Assembly (NCBI GenBank): GCA_910588615.1
Contig: CAJUOI010000005.1
Location: 1 to 64,000, forward strand
DNA: 64,000 nt
From: an uncultured Christensenellaceae bacterium
Lineage (GTDB): Bacteria > Bacillota > Clostridia > Christensenellales > Borkfalkiaceae
Direction: 5' to 3'
The position numbers and the translations under genes were made by a program. The first letter of the stretch is position 1. Each line of letters opens with the position of its first letter. The notes beneath the pieces were generated by a model that worked only from the letters and a program-made list of their open reading frames with translations, was not told the origin of the DNA and made no database searches. Of this stretch, positions 31,325 to 39,970 are shown piece after piece.

Positions 31325-32008
31325 CTATAACCTCAGTTTTATCTCTGCCGCGGACAGCGTTCTGATCTGTCCGTTCTTTTTTACTTGCAGTCTGCCGTCG
31401 CCGAGTATTTGCACTGCCTGCGCCCGATACGTCTCATTTCCCTCGGCGATTTCCACCTCTCGTCCGAGAAAGCGCACGTAGGACAGATAGTCGTCGAACG
31501 TATCTTCCCGCAAATAATTTTCAATCAGTATGCCGCGCGCCTCCTCTGCGGAAATCTTCCGCCCGCACGCCTCCGACAAACTGATAGCAACGTCTCTGAC
31601 CGCCGAAAGGTCGTTGCAGGCGTTTACTCCGATGCCGACGATGCTGTATTTCAGCCGCCCGTTCTCCACCTGATTCTCAATGAGGATTCCAGAAAGCTTC
31701 TTTCCGTAAACAAACACATCGTTCGCCCACTTGATTTCGGGGACGGCACCGAATGCCTCCGCCGTACGGCAAACGGCAACCGCCGCATGAGTCATAACAC
31801 GGAAAGCGTCCTTTGCGGGAAAATCGCGATAAAACGTAAGCGCGGAGAGATACACACCCCCCGCTTCGGAAGAAAACGAACGTCCCTTCGTTCCCTTGCC
31901 GCCCGTTTGGCGCGCGGCACACACGATGACGTTTTCCTCCGCGCCGACATACCGCTTGATATAAGCGTTGGTTGAATCCGTAGTTTCAATGAGTTCAATC
32001 TTCATCAT
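31325..32008 (-). CDS. birA: biotin-[acetyl-CoA-carboxylase] ligase, HTH-less
   Basis: It attaches biotin to the carrier protein of acetyl-CoA carboxylase and similar enzymes. The 227-residue chain begins at the catalytic domain (IETTDSTNAYIKR), with QTGGKGTKGRSFSS as the ATP/biotin loop, IKWANDVFVYGKKLSGILIE and GIGVNACND. A C-terminal SH3-like domain (~180-227) ends the protein. There is no N-terminal winged helix, so unlike E. coli BirA it cannot act as a repressor. Its start overlaps the 3' end of recX by 14 bp. Confidence 0.95.
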   Translation of the reverse strand: MMKIELIETTDSTNAYIKRYVGAEENVIVCAARQTGGKGTKGRSFSSEAGGVYLSALTFYRDFPAKDAFRVMTHAAVAVCRTAEAFGAVPEIKWANDVFVYGKKLSGILIENQVENGRLKYSIVGIGVNACNDLSAVRDVAISLSEACGRKISAEEARGILIENYLREDTFDDYLSYVRFLGREVEIAEGNETYRAQAVQILGDGRLQVKKNGQIRTLSAAEIKLRL

Positions 32009-32606
32009 CCGCCCCGCTTATTGCCGCGCGCGCCGTTTCGTAGTCGTAACCTTTGGACAGTAAATGCCGAAACGCCTTTTGTAGGGTCGGACGATCGTAG
32101 GTCTTGCCGCGCATATACTTTTCAAAGTGCCTTTTCGCGCTCTCCGTCTCCCCCGTCAAGCCGTCGAGCGCGCCTTCGATCTGTTCGTCAGATACGCCTT
32201 TCCGTTTGAGCTCTGCCGCGATCATGCGCCTGCCCTTTCTCGCCGAAGCGTTTTCCGCGTAACTCTTGGCGTACACAGCGTCGTCAAGATAACCGTATCC
32301 TTTCATTTTCTCCACGACGTAGTCGAGAACGTCGGGCAGATATCCTTTCCTTGTAAGATAATCGCGGATTTCCTTTTCCGTTTTCATGGAAACGGTAATA
32401 TGCGTCAACGCTTTATCGAGCGCCGTAAGCTTTTCGCTTTCCATCTGCAAACGGGAAAGAAATTCGGTATCGACGCTCATGCCCGCTTTTAAGCGATTCT
32501 TCATCACCGTTTCCAGCTTCATTCCGCAAAAGAATTTGCCGTCCAGCTCGATATTACAGCGGGACTTGTCCTTTTTTTGCGGCGTGATTGCCGTGATTTC
32601 CGCCAT
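31995..32606 (-). CDS. recX: regulatory protein RecX
   Basis: RecX is a cytoplasmic modulator that inhibits or tunes RecA filaments. The 203-residue protein has three-helix repeats typical of the family: ALTHITVSMKTEKEIRDYLTRKGY, VVEKMKGYGYLDDAVYAKSYAE, KGRRMIAAELKRKGVSDEQI and FRHLLSKGYDYETARAAI. The N-terminal ~60 residues (ITPQKKDKSRCNIELDGKFF) form the extra N-domain seen in Firmicute RecX. It heads the run recX-birA-nnr. recA itself is not in the window. Confidence 0.95.
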   Translation of the reverse strand: MAEITAITPQKKDKSRCNIELDGKFFCGMKLETVMKNRLKAGMSVDTEFLSRLQMESEKLTALDKALTHITVSMKTEKEIRDYLTRKGYLPDVLDYVVEKMKGYGYLDDAVYAKSYAENASARKGRRMIAAELKRKGVSDEQIEGALDGLTGETESAKRHFEKYMRGKTYDRPTLQKAFRHLLSKGYDYETARAAISGADDED

Positions 32607-32610
32607 ACCG

Positions 32611-33957
32611 CTATACTCCGTTCCAGGTTCGGTTGGCTTGGAACCATTCCGTCTCTTTCAGAATCGTCGTATTGTTCGAGCACCAGAGTTTGAGCGAACT
32701 GTCATTCTCCTCCTTCCCCTTGCCGTAGTAAAACACAATGTTTCCGTTCATGGAAGTAAATCCCGTTGTTTTGTAATTATTGTCCACGTCGATAATTCCA
32801 AGCGTCGTTACGTATATTTTATCGGTATGCTTACTCATTCTGTCGATTGCTTCCTGCGTGGGAAACGTATTGAGATAATTGTTCGGATTATCCGCAGTCG
32901 GCTTATCGGCGTATTCGTACGTACCCGCACAGGTACAGATTGCAATGTTGTCCGGCGTGATTTTATCGAGAAGCTTATCGGAGGATGAAGTCGACGAGCC
33001 GTGATGTCCGCCCTTGTAAAGCACGCAATGCGGCAAATCGGGATTCATGTCTACAAGCGAACTCTCCCCGGAGCTTTCCAAATCCCCCGTAAACAAATAA
33101 TTGTTTTCGCCCGAAGCAAGCTTTTGCGTTAAAAGCATACACACGGAATAATTGTTTTCGGAACTTGAATTTTGACTGTAATACTTTTGATTGAGAATGT
33201 TCATCGAAACCGTCTGCGCATCGTCGAGGTAATAAGTTGCCTTTGCGCCGTTAGTCTCAGTAACGCAGTCGAGTGCCGTATAAACGTTCGTCCCCTCACC
33301 CGCACAGTATTCCACCGCCTCCGTATAACGCTGAAAAATCTGACTCGTCGTTTTATGGCGCGCAAACTGAATAATCGTTCCGATTTTGTACTGATACAAA
33401 AATCCCGTGCGCGCACCGTCCTGCGCCTGCCCCACAAATCCCGCAATATGGTCTTCGTGCGCATGAGTTGCGATCACGTATTCCAGCACCCCGTCCGTAC
33501 AGTATTTCGCAACGTAATCAAGCATAGCTTTTGTAGGCGCCGTCGCGCTCTTTGCTCCCGCGTCAATCAGAACTTCGGTATTTCCTGACTTTATCAAAAC
33601 ACAGTCGCCCGCATTGGAAACGCCGAGTTCCAAAAAATGTATGGAAAAATCAGCGGAAGCGATATCTTCCGCCGCGCCCATACCGATGCCCGTATTCGAG
33701 CCGCCCTGATTGCCACCCGAACCGTCGCCGCCGCCCGGATTCCCGCCCGAGTTGATACCCGAATCGTTGCCGCCGTTCTTCCATGCGTCGATTTTACCGC
33801 TGCGATACAGCCAAAAGAGCACTGCGCCCGCAACGATGACGAGCACCAAAAGGATTGCGATTACCGCCCAGAGCGCTTTGGGATTGCGCTTGGCGGCTTT
33901 TTCCGCTTCGCGGTACGCCCGCTTCGCTGCTCTTTTCCGATTGGATTTTTTTGACAT
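32611..33957 (-). CDS. membrane-anchored metallo-beta-lactamase-fold hydrolase (ComEC-C-like)
   Basis: A basic N-terminus and one membrane helix (~30-52, ALWAVIAILLVLVIVAGAVLF) are followed by a Gly/Asn/Ser linker (~58-90) and a metallo-beta-lactamase domain on the outside. Metal-binding motifs are THAHEDHIAG (HxHxDH), FTGDLESSGE and YKGGHHGSSTS, the arrangement found in the C-terminal part of ComEC and in related stand-alone hydrolases. A nuclease or phosphodiesterase on the cell surface is likely by family, but the substrate is unknown. The 448-residue frame ends 4 bp before recX starts. No DNA-uptake genes are near. Confidence 0.9.
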   Translation of the reverse strand: MSKKSNRKRAAKRAYREAEKAAKRNPKALWAVIAILLVLVIVAGAVLFWLYRSGKIDAWKNGGNDSGINSGGNPGGGDGSGGNQGGSNTGIGMGAAEDIASADFSIHFLELGVSNAGDCVLIKSGNTEVLIDAGAKSATAPTKAMLDYVAKYCTDGVLEYVIATHAHEDHIAGFVGQAQDGARTGFLYQYKIGTIIQFARHKTTSQIFQRYTEAVEYCAGEGTNVYTALDCVTETNGAKATYYLDDAQTVSMNILNQKYYSQNSSSENNYSVCMLLTQKLASGENNYLFTGDLESSGESSLVDMNPDLPHCVLYKGGHHGSSTSSSDKLLDKITPDNIAICTCAGTYEYADKPTADNPNNYLNTFPTQEAIDRMSKHTDKIYVTTLGIIDVDNNYKTTGFTSMNGNIVFYYGKGKEENDSSLKLWCSNNTTILKETEWFQANRTWNGV

Positions 33958-34009
33958 ATCGTTACTCCTTGCAGAACTTCGTTCGTATGATTGCGTTAAA
34001 GAAAAAGGG

Positions 34010-34345
34010 TTAAATCATTTCGAATTCGCGGGCGATTTTAATTACCGACAAGTCGATATTGTGTAACAGCCGATTGAGCGCCGTCTGTGCGGCGGAATCG
34101 ATAACGCCGTCTTCCGTGGTGCGTAAAACGGCAATAATCATATCGAAATTTTCGTAGATAATTCCCAAATCCACGCCAACAGCACGAATCGCAGGAGAAT
34201 CCGCCGCCCGTTCAATCTTATGTATCTCTTTGATTGCCGCGTTCATTTCGGTAAAAAGCGCAACGTTGCCCTTATCGAACAGCTCTTTCATGCAGGCATT
34301 CAGCCGAACAAGCTGTTCCGCCATGCGTTCTACGTCCTTCGTCAT
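34010..34345 (-). CDS. small helical protein coupled to a UDP-sugar pyrophosphorylase gene, 111 aa
   Basis: The 111-residue protein (MTKDVERMAEQLVRLNACMKELF) appears entirely alpha-helical, with no signal or membrane segment. Its ATG overlaps the TGA of the upstream UDPGP gene by 4 bp (34342-34345), so the two are translated together. It is the last gene of the ara/galactosidase transcript before the metallo-beta-lactamase gene. No family is recognised. Confidence 0.7.
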   Translation of the reverse strand: MTKDVERMAEQLVRLNACMKELFDKGNVALFTEMNAAIKEIHKIERAADSPAIRAVGVDLGIIYENFDMIIAVLRTTEDGVIDSAAQTALNRLLHNIDLSVIKIAREFEMI

Positions 34346-35553
34346 AACTTCACTCCGTTTTTCTGCAATAGCGCGCGTGCCGTTTCAACACTGTCGGTAC
34401 CCGTTGCGTTCTTGATCGGCGCAAATTCCCGTTCCCGTTCCACTTCGAAGGAAAGACAGTCTCCCGTCAGGCGTATCATATCGAGAATCAACGTTTCGTA
34501 CTTGTAGGCATTCTCCGACGCAGGTGTTACCGTCCTTGTTCCGTCGAAGTAAGGCACCTTCTTCTTTACCCGATGTACGGGAATTTTGGCGGCTGCAATC
34601 TCCTCCAAACGGGAAACCTGAAAGAGATAGTTTAAAATGACGCCGTCGGCATAGAGCAGATTGCCCGCTCCGTCGCGCAAATTCGCCGTGGCTTCGTCGA
34701 GCTCGTAATATTCGATGACGTCTGGCAACCCTCCGCGCTTACAGAGAACCCCCACCCGCTCTTCGGGATTGCGCTTTTTTACCGTCTTTGCGCCGCATGG
34801 CGCGCCCGCCATTGCCGTCGCGCCCAAGAATACAGGGTCTGCAATACGTTGCAGCACGTTATCCACCGCGAACACGTTCAGCCACTTCACGCCCCTCTCG
34901 CGCATACGGGCAACGTGTCCTGCGCGCAGAAGCGAAGAAAACCACCCGCCGTTGCCGTTGGGCGACAACGCAAGCCTGTCCTGCGCTTCAAGCAGAACCT
35001 TCCCCCCGAAGTCGGTGGCAGGCGCCATATCCTGCACGAAAAAAGTTACGTATTCTTCGGGGTAACCGAAATAAGCGTGCGACGACAAAAACGCCCGCGT
35101 TTCCTCGTCGTTCTTTTCGCTCGTCATGATATACAGCGGAACGAATGCACCGATCGGCTTTAAAATATTTAAAAGGTTTTGAATCAGACACTCGAAAATA
35201 TACAGCGGACGGGTAATACCGATATTGAACGCGCCTTTGGGGGCATCCGAACCGAGACGGGTCCCCTGACCGCCCGCAAGCAATACCGCTCCGAGCGCGC
35301 CCTCCCGAATAAGTTTTGCGCCGAGCGCGGAGTATTCTTCCCTATTCTTTTCGATTTCACGCAGACTCAGCCCCGTAAGCGGCTCCGTCTCCCCTGCGTG
35401 CGGCGCAGAGGGAGAATTTAAAACCGTCCAATCAATCTTTTCGATTTGCCGCAGCAGCTCCGCCTTTCCCTCTTCGGAAAGCGCGTCGAATTGCTCCAAT
35501 AATTGCAACTGTCCCTTTTCGGAGAGCAGCTCCTTCGTTTGTTGATAATCCAT
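34342..35553 (-). CDS. UDP-N-acetylglucosamine/UDP-hexose pyrophosphorylase (UDPGP family)
   Basis: The enzyme joins UTP and a sugar 1-phosphate to give a UDP-sugar. The nucleotide-binding signature GAVLLAGGQGTRLGSDAPKG is at about residues 87-106. Other family blocks are YIMTSEKNDEET, FFVQDM, NGNGGWFSSL, WLNVFAVDNVLQRIADP and the C-terminal KYETLILDM. The N-terminal helical part (SEEGKAELLRQIEKIDW) is the layout of UAP1-type eukaryote-like pyrophosphorylases rather than bacterial GalU or GlmU. The 403-residue length fits. Downstream of a GH36 alpha-galactosidase it could feed released galactose 1-phosphate into UDP-galactose; that is inference. Confidence 0.9.
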   Translation of the reverse strand: MDYQQTKELLSEKGQLQLLEQFDALSEEGKAELLRQIEKIDWTVLNSPSAPHAGETEPLTGLSLREIEKNREEYSALGAKLIREGALGAVLLAGGQGTRLGSDAPKGAFNIGITRPLYIFECLIQNLLNILKPIGAFVPLYIMTSEKNDEETRAFLSSHAYFGYPEEYVTFFVQDMAPATDFGGKVLLEAQDRLALSPNGNGGWFSSLLRAGHVARMRERGVKWLNVFAVDNVLQRIADPVFLGATAMAGAPCGAKTVKKRNPEERVGVLCKRGGLPDVIEYYELDEATANLRDGAGNLLYADGVILNYLFQVSRLEEIAAAKIPVHRVKKKVPYFDGTRTVTPASENAYKYETLILDMIRLTGDCLSFEVEREREFAPIKNATGTDSVETARALLQKNGVKL

Positions 35554-35594
35554 TCATTCACCCTATGATATTATATAAGATTTAAAGAGAATTG

Positions 35595-37652
35595 TCAACC
35601 GTTCTCTTTCACAAGCAGGAACGCGCCCGCATGAAACGGTTCGCCGTAAACCGTTAACCGTCCGTCCGCTTCTTCGAAGTTTAAATCGGTATAGGTACAA
35701 TCCACGCGATACCCGTCGAGCGGAATTTCAAGCTCGTCCCGACACTCGAGAAAGTGCACGAGCACGAGCTGCCGCCCGTTGTATCCCTTGCGGTATACCT
35801 GCCGTCCCTTCGGCGAGCGGTAATATTCGACGTTGCAGTCGATCTCCGCGATGTCCCCGAAGCGTACGATATCCTTGACTTCCGCATAGAAATTCAAACC
35901 CGAAAGAAGCAATTCTCTCTTCTGCTCCGTCAGCTCCGTAACGTCGCCCGAAAGGCAGATTCTGCCGATAAACGCGGCGCAGAGAGAATAAACCGTACGC
36001 GAATCAGGCTCGCCTTTGCGCAAAACCGCCCAAATCTGCGACTGACGCGCGGGAATTACGCGCGATACGTTTGCCGCAACAAGCGGAATTTCCGCACATT
36101 CGTGCGCGTCCGAAAAGGAGCACATCGAAACCTTATTCATGCGTAGCGGTTCAATGCGGCTTCCGCCCGAGGAACAGTTTTCGATGACGAGCTCGGGAAT
36201 CTCCCGCCGCAACTTATCCAGCCAGCAGACGCTCTTTTCCGCCACCTGTCTTCCCCCTTCGCCGAGCGATTCCGCGCCGTCGCACCCCGGTCCGTATGCG
36301 TCGTTATAGTCGATTTTTAAGTAAGTAAAATGCTTTTCTTTTAAAAAGTTTACCAGCCGTTCCTGCAAATAGCATTCCGTTTCCGGCAGGCGCAAATCGA
36401 AAAAACGACGGTTTTTACAGGTAATCGTCTTTCCGCCGCGCTTTAACAACAGCTCCTCGCGGGAAAACGCCTCACTATCCCTGCCCGCGATTTCGTATTC
36501 GAACCAAACGCCCGCGCGCATACCTGCGGCACGGATTTTATCGGTTACGGCGGAAATTCCGTTGGGAAACACCTCTTTACTTTCCGCCCAATCGCCGACG
36601 GCGTTGCCCCATTCCTTGCCCTCGGGCTTATACCAGCCCGCATCGATAACGAATGTTTCCACAGGAAGCCCCTTGAGAGCGTCGAGAATTTTGTCGATAT
36701 TTTCTTCGGTGGGATTGCCCCAAGTCGTGCAATACTCGTTGAAAATGACAGGCAAGTCCTCTTCGCCCGACGGAACGTTCAGCCGCGAATCGAAAAAATG
36801 AACGAAGGCGTTGCACGCCGAAAGAAAATCGTTTTTAACCGTTACGAATGCCTTGCGCGTGCGATACCTTTCCTGCGGGAAAATTTCCTTGCACCAATGC
36901 GCAAACTCAAAATCGCCCTGCCCGCCCGAAAGCGCGCAGCCGTTCCGTTCGAGGCAGAGCTCCATTTGCCACGACGCGGGCGCCTCCAACTGAACGCCAA
37001 GACAAAAGCCCGCTTCTTCGACTGCTACAAAAGGATAATAACCGCGATTCGGCATACTTCCGACCTGCCCCCAGCGCTCGCACTTTAATCCGTAGTTCGC
37101 CCAGCTCGGTTCCATGGCAAGGTCGGAAAACATCTCGTCCGTAACGCGGCATTCCCGCGACCACGCGCTGCGCATCCTCCTCAAACGCAAGCCCGCAACG
37201 CTTTGCAAACCGCTTTGCGCGGATGCGATTCCGCTCAGCGAAAAGCTCGACAGCATTTCGAGCGTGCGCGTTTCCGCCGACTGATTTTCATAATCGACAT
37301 ACATCGTAAAGACTTGCGTTGCGGGCTCGTATTCAAGATGATGGGTATAAAAATTGCCCTTTCCGTCGGTAAGACAGGTCAGCACGCCGCGGTCTCCGCT
37401 TTGCTGCTCGACAACGCTTAAAACGCTGCCCTCGCGATTTCGCATCGTGATACCCGACGAATAATCTACGAGCGTGTCGTCGCCCCGAAAGGCGACCTGC
37501 ACCAAACTGTCGTATACCAACTGCTCGGGAGATGCGCAGTAACCGCGCGGATAGAGTGCAAGCCCCACCGTCGTCTTGCCCGACTGCCCTGCAACGGGCG
37601 TTTCCGCATAGTACGCCTCCGTATTTCCGAACGTGAACGACTTTAAAAACAT
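35595..37652 (-). CDS. alpha-galactosidase, glycoside hydrolase family 36
   Basis: It removes terminal alpha-linked galactose from oligosaccharides such as raffinose and melibiose. There is no signal peptide, so substrate is imported first. The N-terminal beta-sandwich (1-~270) is followed by the catalytic barrel with FVIDAGWYKPEG, GVWFEYEIAGRDS, the nucleophile Asp in YLKIDYNDAYG (family KWDYN), ENCSSGGSR and the acid/base Asp in CSFSDAHE. A C-terminal beta domain closes the 685-residue chain. It follows araA by 57 bp, with a hairpin between, so it is partly separable from the arabinose genes. Galactans with arabinose side chains would supply both sugars. Confidence 0.93.
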   Translation of the reverse strand: MFLKSFTFGNTEAYYAETPVAGQSGKTTVGLALYPRGYCASPEQLVYDSLVQVAFRGDDTLVDYSSGITMRNREGSVLSVVEQQSGDRGVLTCLTDGKGNFYTHHLEYEPATQVFTMYVDYENQSAETRTLEMLSSFSLSGIASAQSGLQSVAGLRLRRMRSAWSRECRVTDEMFSDLAMEPSWANYGLKCERWGQVGSMPNRGYYPFVAVEEAGFCLGVQLEAPASWQMELCLERNGCALSGGQGDFEFAHWCKEIFPQERYRTRKAFVTVKNDFLSACNAFVHFFDSRLNVPSGEEDLPVIFNEYCTTWGNPTEENIDKILDALKGLPVETFVIDAGWYKPEGKEWGNAVGDWAESKEVFPNGISAVTDKIRAAGMRAGVWFEYEIAGRDSEAFSREELLLKRGGKTITCKNRRFFDLRLPETECYLQERLVNFLKEKHFTYLKIDYNDAYGPGCDGAESLGEGGRQVAEKSVCWLDKLRREIPELVIENCSSGGSRIEPLRMNKVSMCSFSDAHECAEIPLVAANVSRVIPARQSQIWAVLRKGEPDSRTVYSLCAAFIGRICLSGDVTELTEQKRELLLSGLNFYAEVKDIVRFGDIAEIDCNVEYYRSPKGRQVYRKGYNGRQLVLVHFLECRDELEIPLDGYRVDCTYTDLNFEEADGRLTVYGEPFHAGAFLLVKENG

Positions 37653-37669
37653 AATCTCTCCCGCAAAAT

Positions 37670-37698
37670 ACGGGGGCGGTGCCGCAGCTCCGCCCCGT
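37670..37698 (-). terminator. hairpin between araA and the galactosidase gene
   Basis: ACGGGGGCGG (37670-37679) and CCGCCCCGT (37690-37698) form a strong stem with one bulged G. On the minus strand ATTTTG follows. It is likely an attenuating or partial terminator, or an mRNA-processing site, inside the operon. Confidence 0.5.
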
Positions 37699-37709
37699 AA
37701 CTCACCTTT

Positions 37710-39170
37710 TTATCTTCTCGTTTTCCAAACGGCGTCCGACCAGAGGAGCTGTTTCTTGAATTCGTTGATTTCCGTTTTTTCGTCGATCAAAACGACTTCC
37801 ATGCCCCACATATTACCGATATCCACCATCTCCTGCGCCGTAACCACGGAGGAAACCACCGTGTGATGCGCGCCGCCCGCGTAAATCCAAGCAGCAACAC
37901 CGTCCTTGAAGTTGGGCTGATACTTCCACATCAGTCCGCCGACAGGAAGATTTGGCATCTTTTTGGGATATTTCACAAGCTCGATTTTCTGCACGATCAA
38001 GCGTAGTCTGTCGCCCATATCAATCATGGAAACCGCAACCGCTTCGGGCGCAGAGATCCCCTCGAACACTAAGCGCGCCGGATCGCTTTTGCCTCCGATG
38101 CCCAAGGGATGAACCTGAATTTCGGGCTTCGTTGCCGCAAACTGCGGCGAAACCTCCAACATATGAGCGCCGAGACACAACCCGTCCTTCAAATCGTAAG
38201 TGTAGTCCTCCATAAGCCCCGTGCCCTTCTGATCCGCCATGTATTGCATCACCGCGCCGAGCGCCGCAATCTTCCAATCCCCTTCCGCGCCGAAGCCGTA
38301 GCCTTTGCTCTGCAAGTCCTGAATGGCAAGCCCCGGCAACTGGTTCATGCCGTGCAGCGACCCGAAATGGTCGACAATGCCGATATATCCTCCCTTATCC
38401 TTGCAGAATTTATCCATGGCGATTTCGTACTTCGCCTGTTCGCGCACGACCTCCACGCGCTTCGTTCCCATCGTGTATTTCTTAGCATACTCCGCCATCA
38501 TGGCGTCGACTTCCGCTTCGGTAACCTCGTTAATATAGTCCACCAAATCCCCGATGGGATAATAGTCCACCTGCCAGCCGAGGTCGATATGCGCCTCCAC
38601 CTTGTCGCCTTCGGTAACCGCAACGTCGCGCATATTATCGGAGAAACGGCATACTTTGACCGACTTGGAGAACGCGTACCCCGCCGCCACCCTGCACCAG
38701 GAGGCGAGCTCCTTTAACGCTTCGGGATCCTTGTAGTAACCGACGATGACCTTGTTATCCATACGCAGACGGGTTACGATATAGCCGAATTCCCTGTCGC
38801 CATGCGCAGCCTGATTCTCGTTCATGAAGTCCATGTCGATGGTGTCGTAAGGCAGTTTCTCGTTGTACTGCGTTGCAAAATGGCACATGGGCTTTTGCAG
38901 CATCTTCAAGCCCTTGATCCACATCTTCGCAGGCGAAAAGGTATGGCACCAGGTAACGATACCGATACAGTTATCGTCTGCGTTAACCTTTTTTACGGCT
39001 TCCACGACTTCGTCCGAGCTCTTGCACGTCGTCAGGTACTTTACGGTAACGGGAACGAACCCGTTAACATAATTCGCCATTTCTTCGGAGTGCTGCGCAA
39101 CGTGCGCAAGGACGTCGTCGCCGTAAAGCGTCTGCGAACCCGTAAGCCAATAAACTACTTTTTCTTTCAT
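37710..39170 (-). CDS. araA: L-arabinose isomerase
   Basis: AraA converts L-arabinose to L-ribulose. ATG 39170 (MKEKVVYWLTGSQTLYG) is preferred; an upstream in-frame start lacks a ribosome site, while AGGGG lies before 39170. The 486-residue length is normal. Motifs include CIGIVTWCHTFSPAKMWI, DMDFMNENQAAHGDREFGYI, GFGAEGDWKIAALG with a metal-binding Glu, LMEDYTYDL and HMLEVSP, and GGAHHTVVS near the C-terminus with metal-binding His. It is the third gene of araB-araD-araA. Confidence 0.98.
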   Translation of the reverse strand: MKEKVVYWLTGSQTLYGDDVLAHVAQHSEEMANYVNGFVPVTVKYLTTCKSSDEVVEAVKKVNADDNCIGIVTWCHTFSPAKMWIKGLKMLQKPMCHFATQYNEKLPYDTIDMDFMNENQAAHGDREFGYIVTRLRMDNKVIVGYYKDPEALKELASWCRVAAGYAFSKSVKVCRFSDNMRDVAVTEGDKVEAHIDLGWQVDYYPIGDLVDYINEVTEAEVDAMMAEYAKKYTMGTKRVEVVREQAKYEIAMDKFCKDKGGYIGIVDHFGSLHGMNQLPGLAIQDLQSKGYGFGAEGDWKIAALGAVMQYMADQKGTGLMEDYTYDLKDGLCLGAHMLEVSPQFAATKPEIQVHPLGIGGKSDPARLVFEGISAPEAVAVSMIDMGDRLRLIVQKIELVKYPKKMPNLPVGGLMWKYQPNFKDGVAAWIYAGGAHHTVVSSVVTAQEMVDIGNMWGMEVVLIDEKTEINEFKKQLLWSDAVWKTRR

Positions 39171-39258
39171 TTTAAATACCCCTAATAATAATTTTTGTTT
39201 TTTGTATAGTTTGACCGGAAGCAAACACAGGAAAAACCGACGTATGCTTTCGGATTTT

Positions 39259-39957
39259 TTATTTCTTCTGACCGTAGTAAGCGTTTTTTCCGTGCTTGCG
39301 CAGATAATGCTTGTCCATCATAAACTTGTCCGCGCGCTGTACGTTCGGATTGACCGCTTCGGTAATCGTCGCCATCTTGGCAACCTCCTCGATGACCGTT
39401 GCGTTGTACACGGAGTTCGCTCCGTCCTTTCCGAACGCAAACACTCCATGGCTCTGAATGAGCACGCCCGGAACTTCGATGGGATCGAGCTTATCGTTTT
39501 TAAACTTTTCGACGATCGCAAGCCCCGTGTTTTTTTCGTACTCGCCCTCGATTTCCTCCTTCGTCAACGAGCGCGCGCAGGGAATGTCGCCGTAAAAATA
39601 GTCGGCGTGCGTCGTTCCGTAAAACGGAATGCTTCTTCCTGCCTGCGCCCAAGCCGTTGCAAACGTGGAATGGGTATGCGTAACTCCGCCCACGTTCGGG
39701 AAAGCCTTGTAAAATTCAAGGTGCGTCGGCGTGTCGGACGACGGGCGCAAATTTCCCTCCACTACCTTGCCGTCCAAATCGACGACGACCATGTCGTCCG
39801 CAGTCATCCCGTCGTAATCCACGCCCGACGGCTTGATGACGACAAGCCCCGTTTTACGGTCGATTTCGCTGACGTTGCCCCAAGTAAACAGCACAAGCTT
39901 GTTTTTTACAAGGTCGAGGTTTGCCTTTAAAACTTTTTGTTTCAATTCTTTCAACAT
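39259..39957 (-). CDS. araD: L-ribulose-5-phosphate 4-epimerase
   Basis: AraD converts L-ribulose 5-phosphate to D-xylulose 5-phosphate, which enters the pentose phosphate pathway. The 232-residue class II aldolase fold shows [38 protein letters not shown], the zinc-binding THTHST and [12 protein letters not shown]. The length and motifs fit AraD better than fuculose or rhamnulose aldolases. It lies 13 bp after the ribulokinase gene. Confidence 0.97.
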   Translation of the reverse strand: MLKELKQKVLKANLDLVKNKLVLFTWGNVSEIDRKTGLVVIKPSGVDYDGMTADDMVVVDLDGKVVEGNLRPSSDTPTHLEFYKAFPNVGGVTHTHSTFATAWAQAGRSIPFYGTTHADYFYGDIPCARSLTKEEIEGEYEKNTGLAIVEKFKNDKLDPIEVPGVLIQSHGVFAFGKDGANSVYNATVIEEVAKMATITEAVNPNVQRADKFMMDKHYLRKHGKNAYYGQKK

Positions 39958-39970
39958 ACGTTTATCCCCC

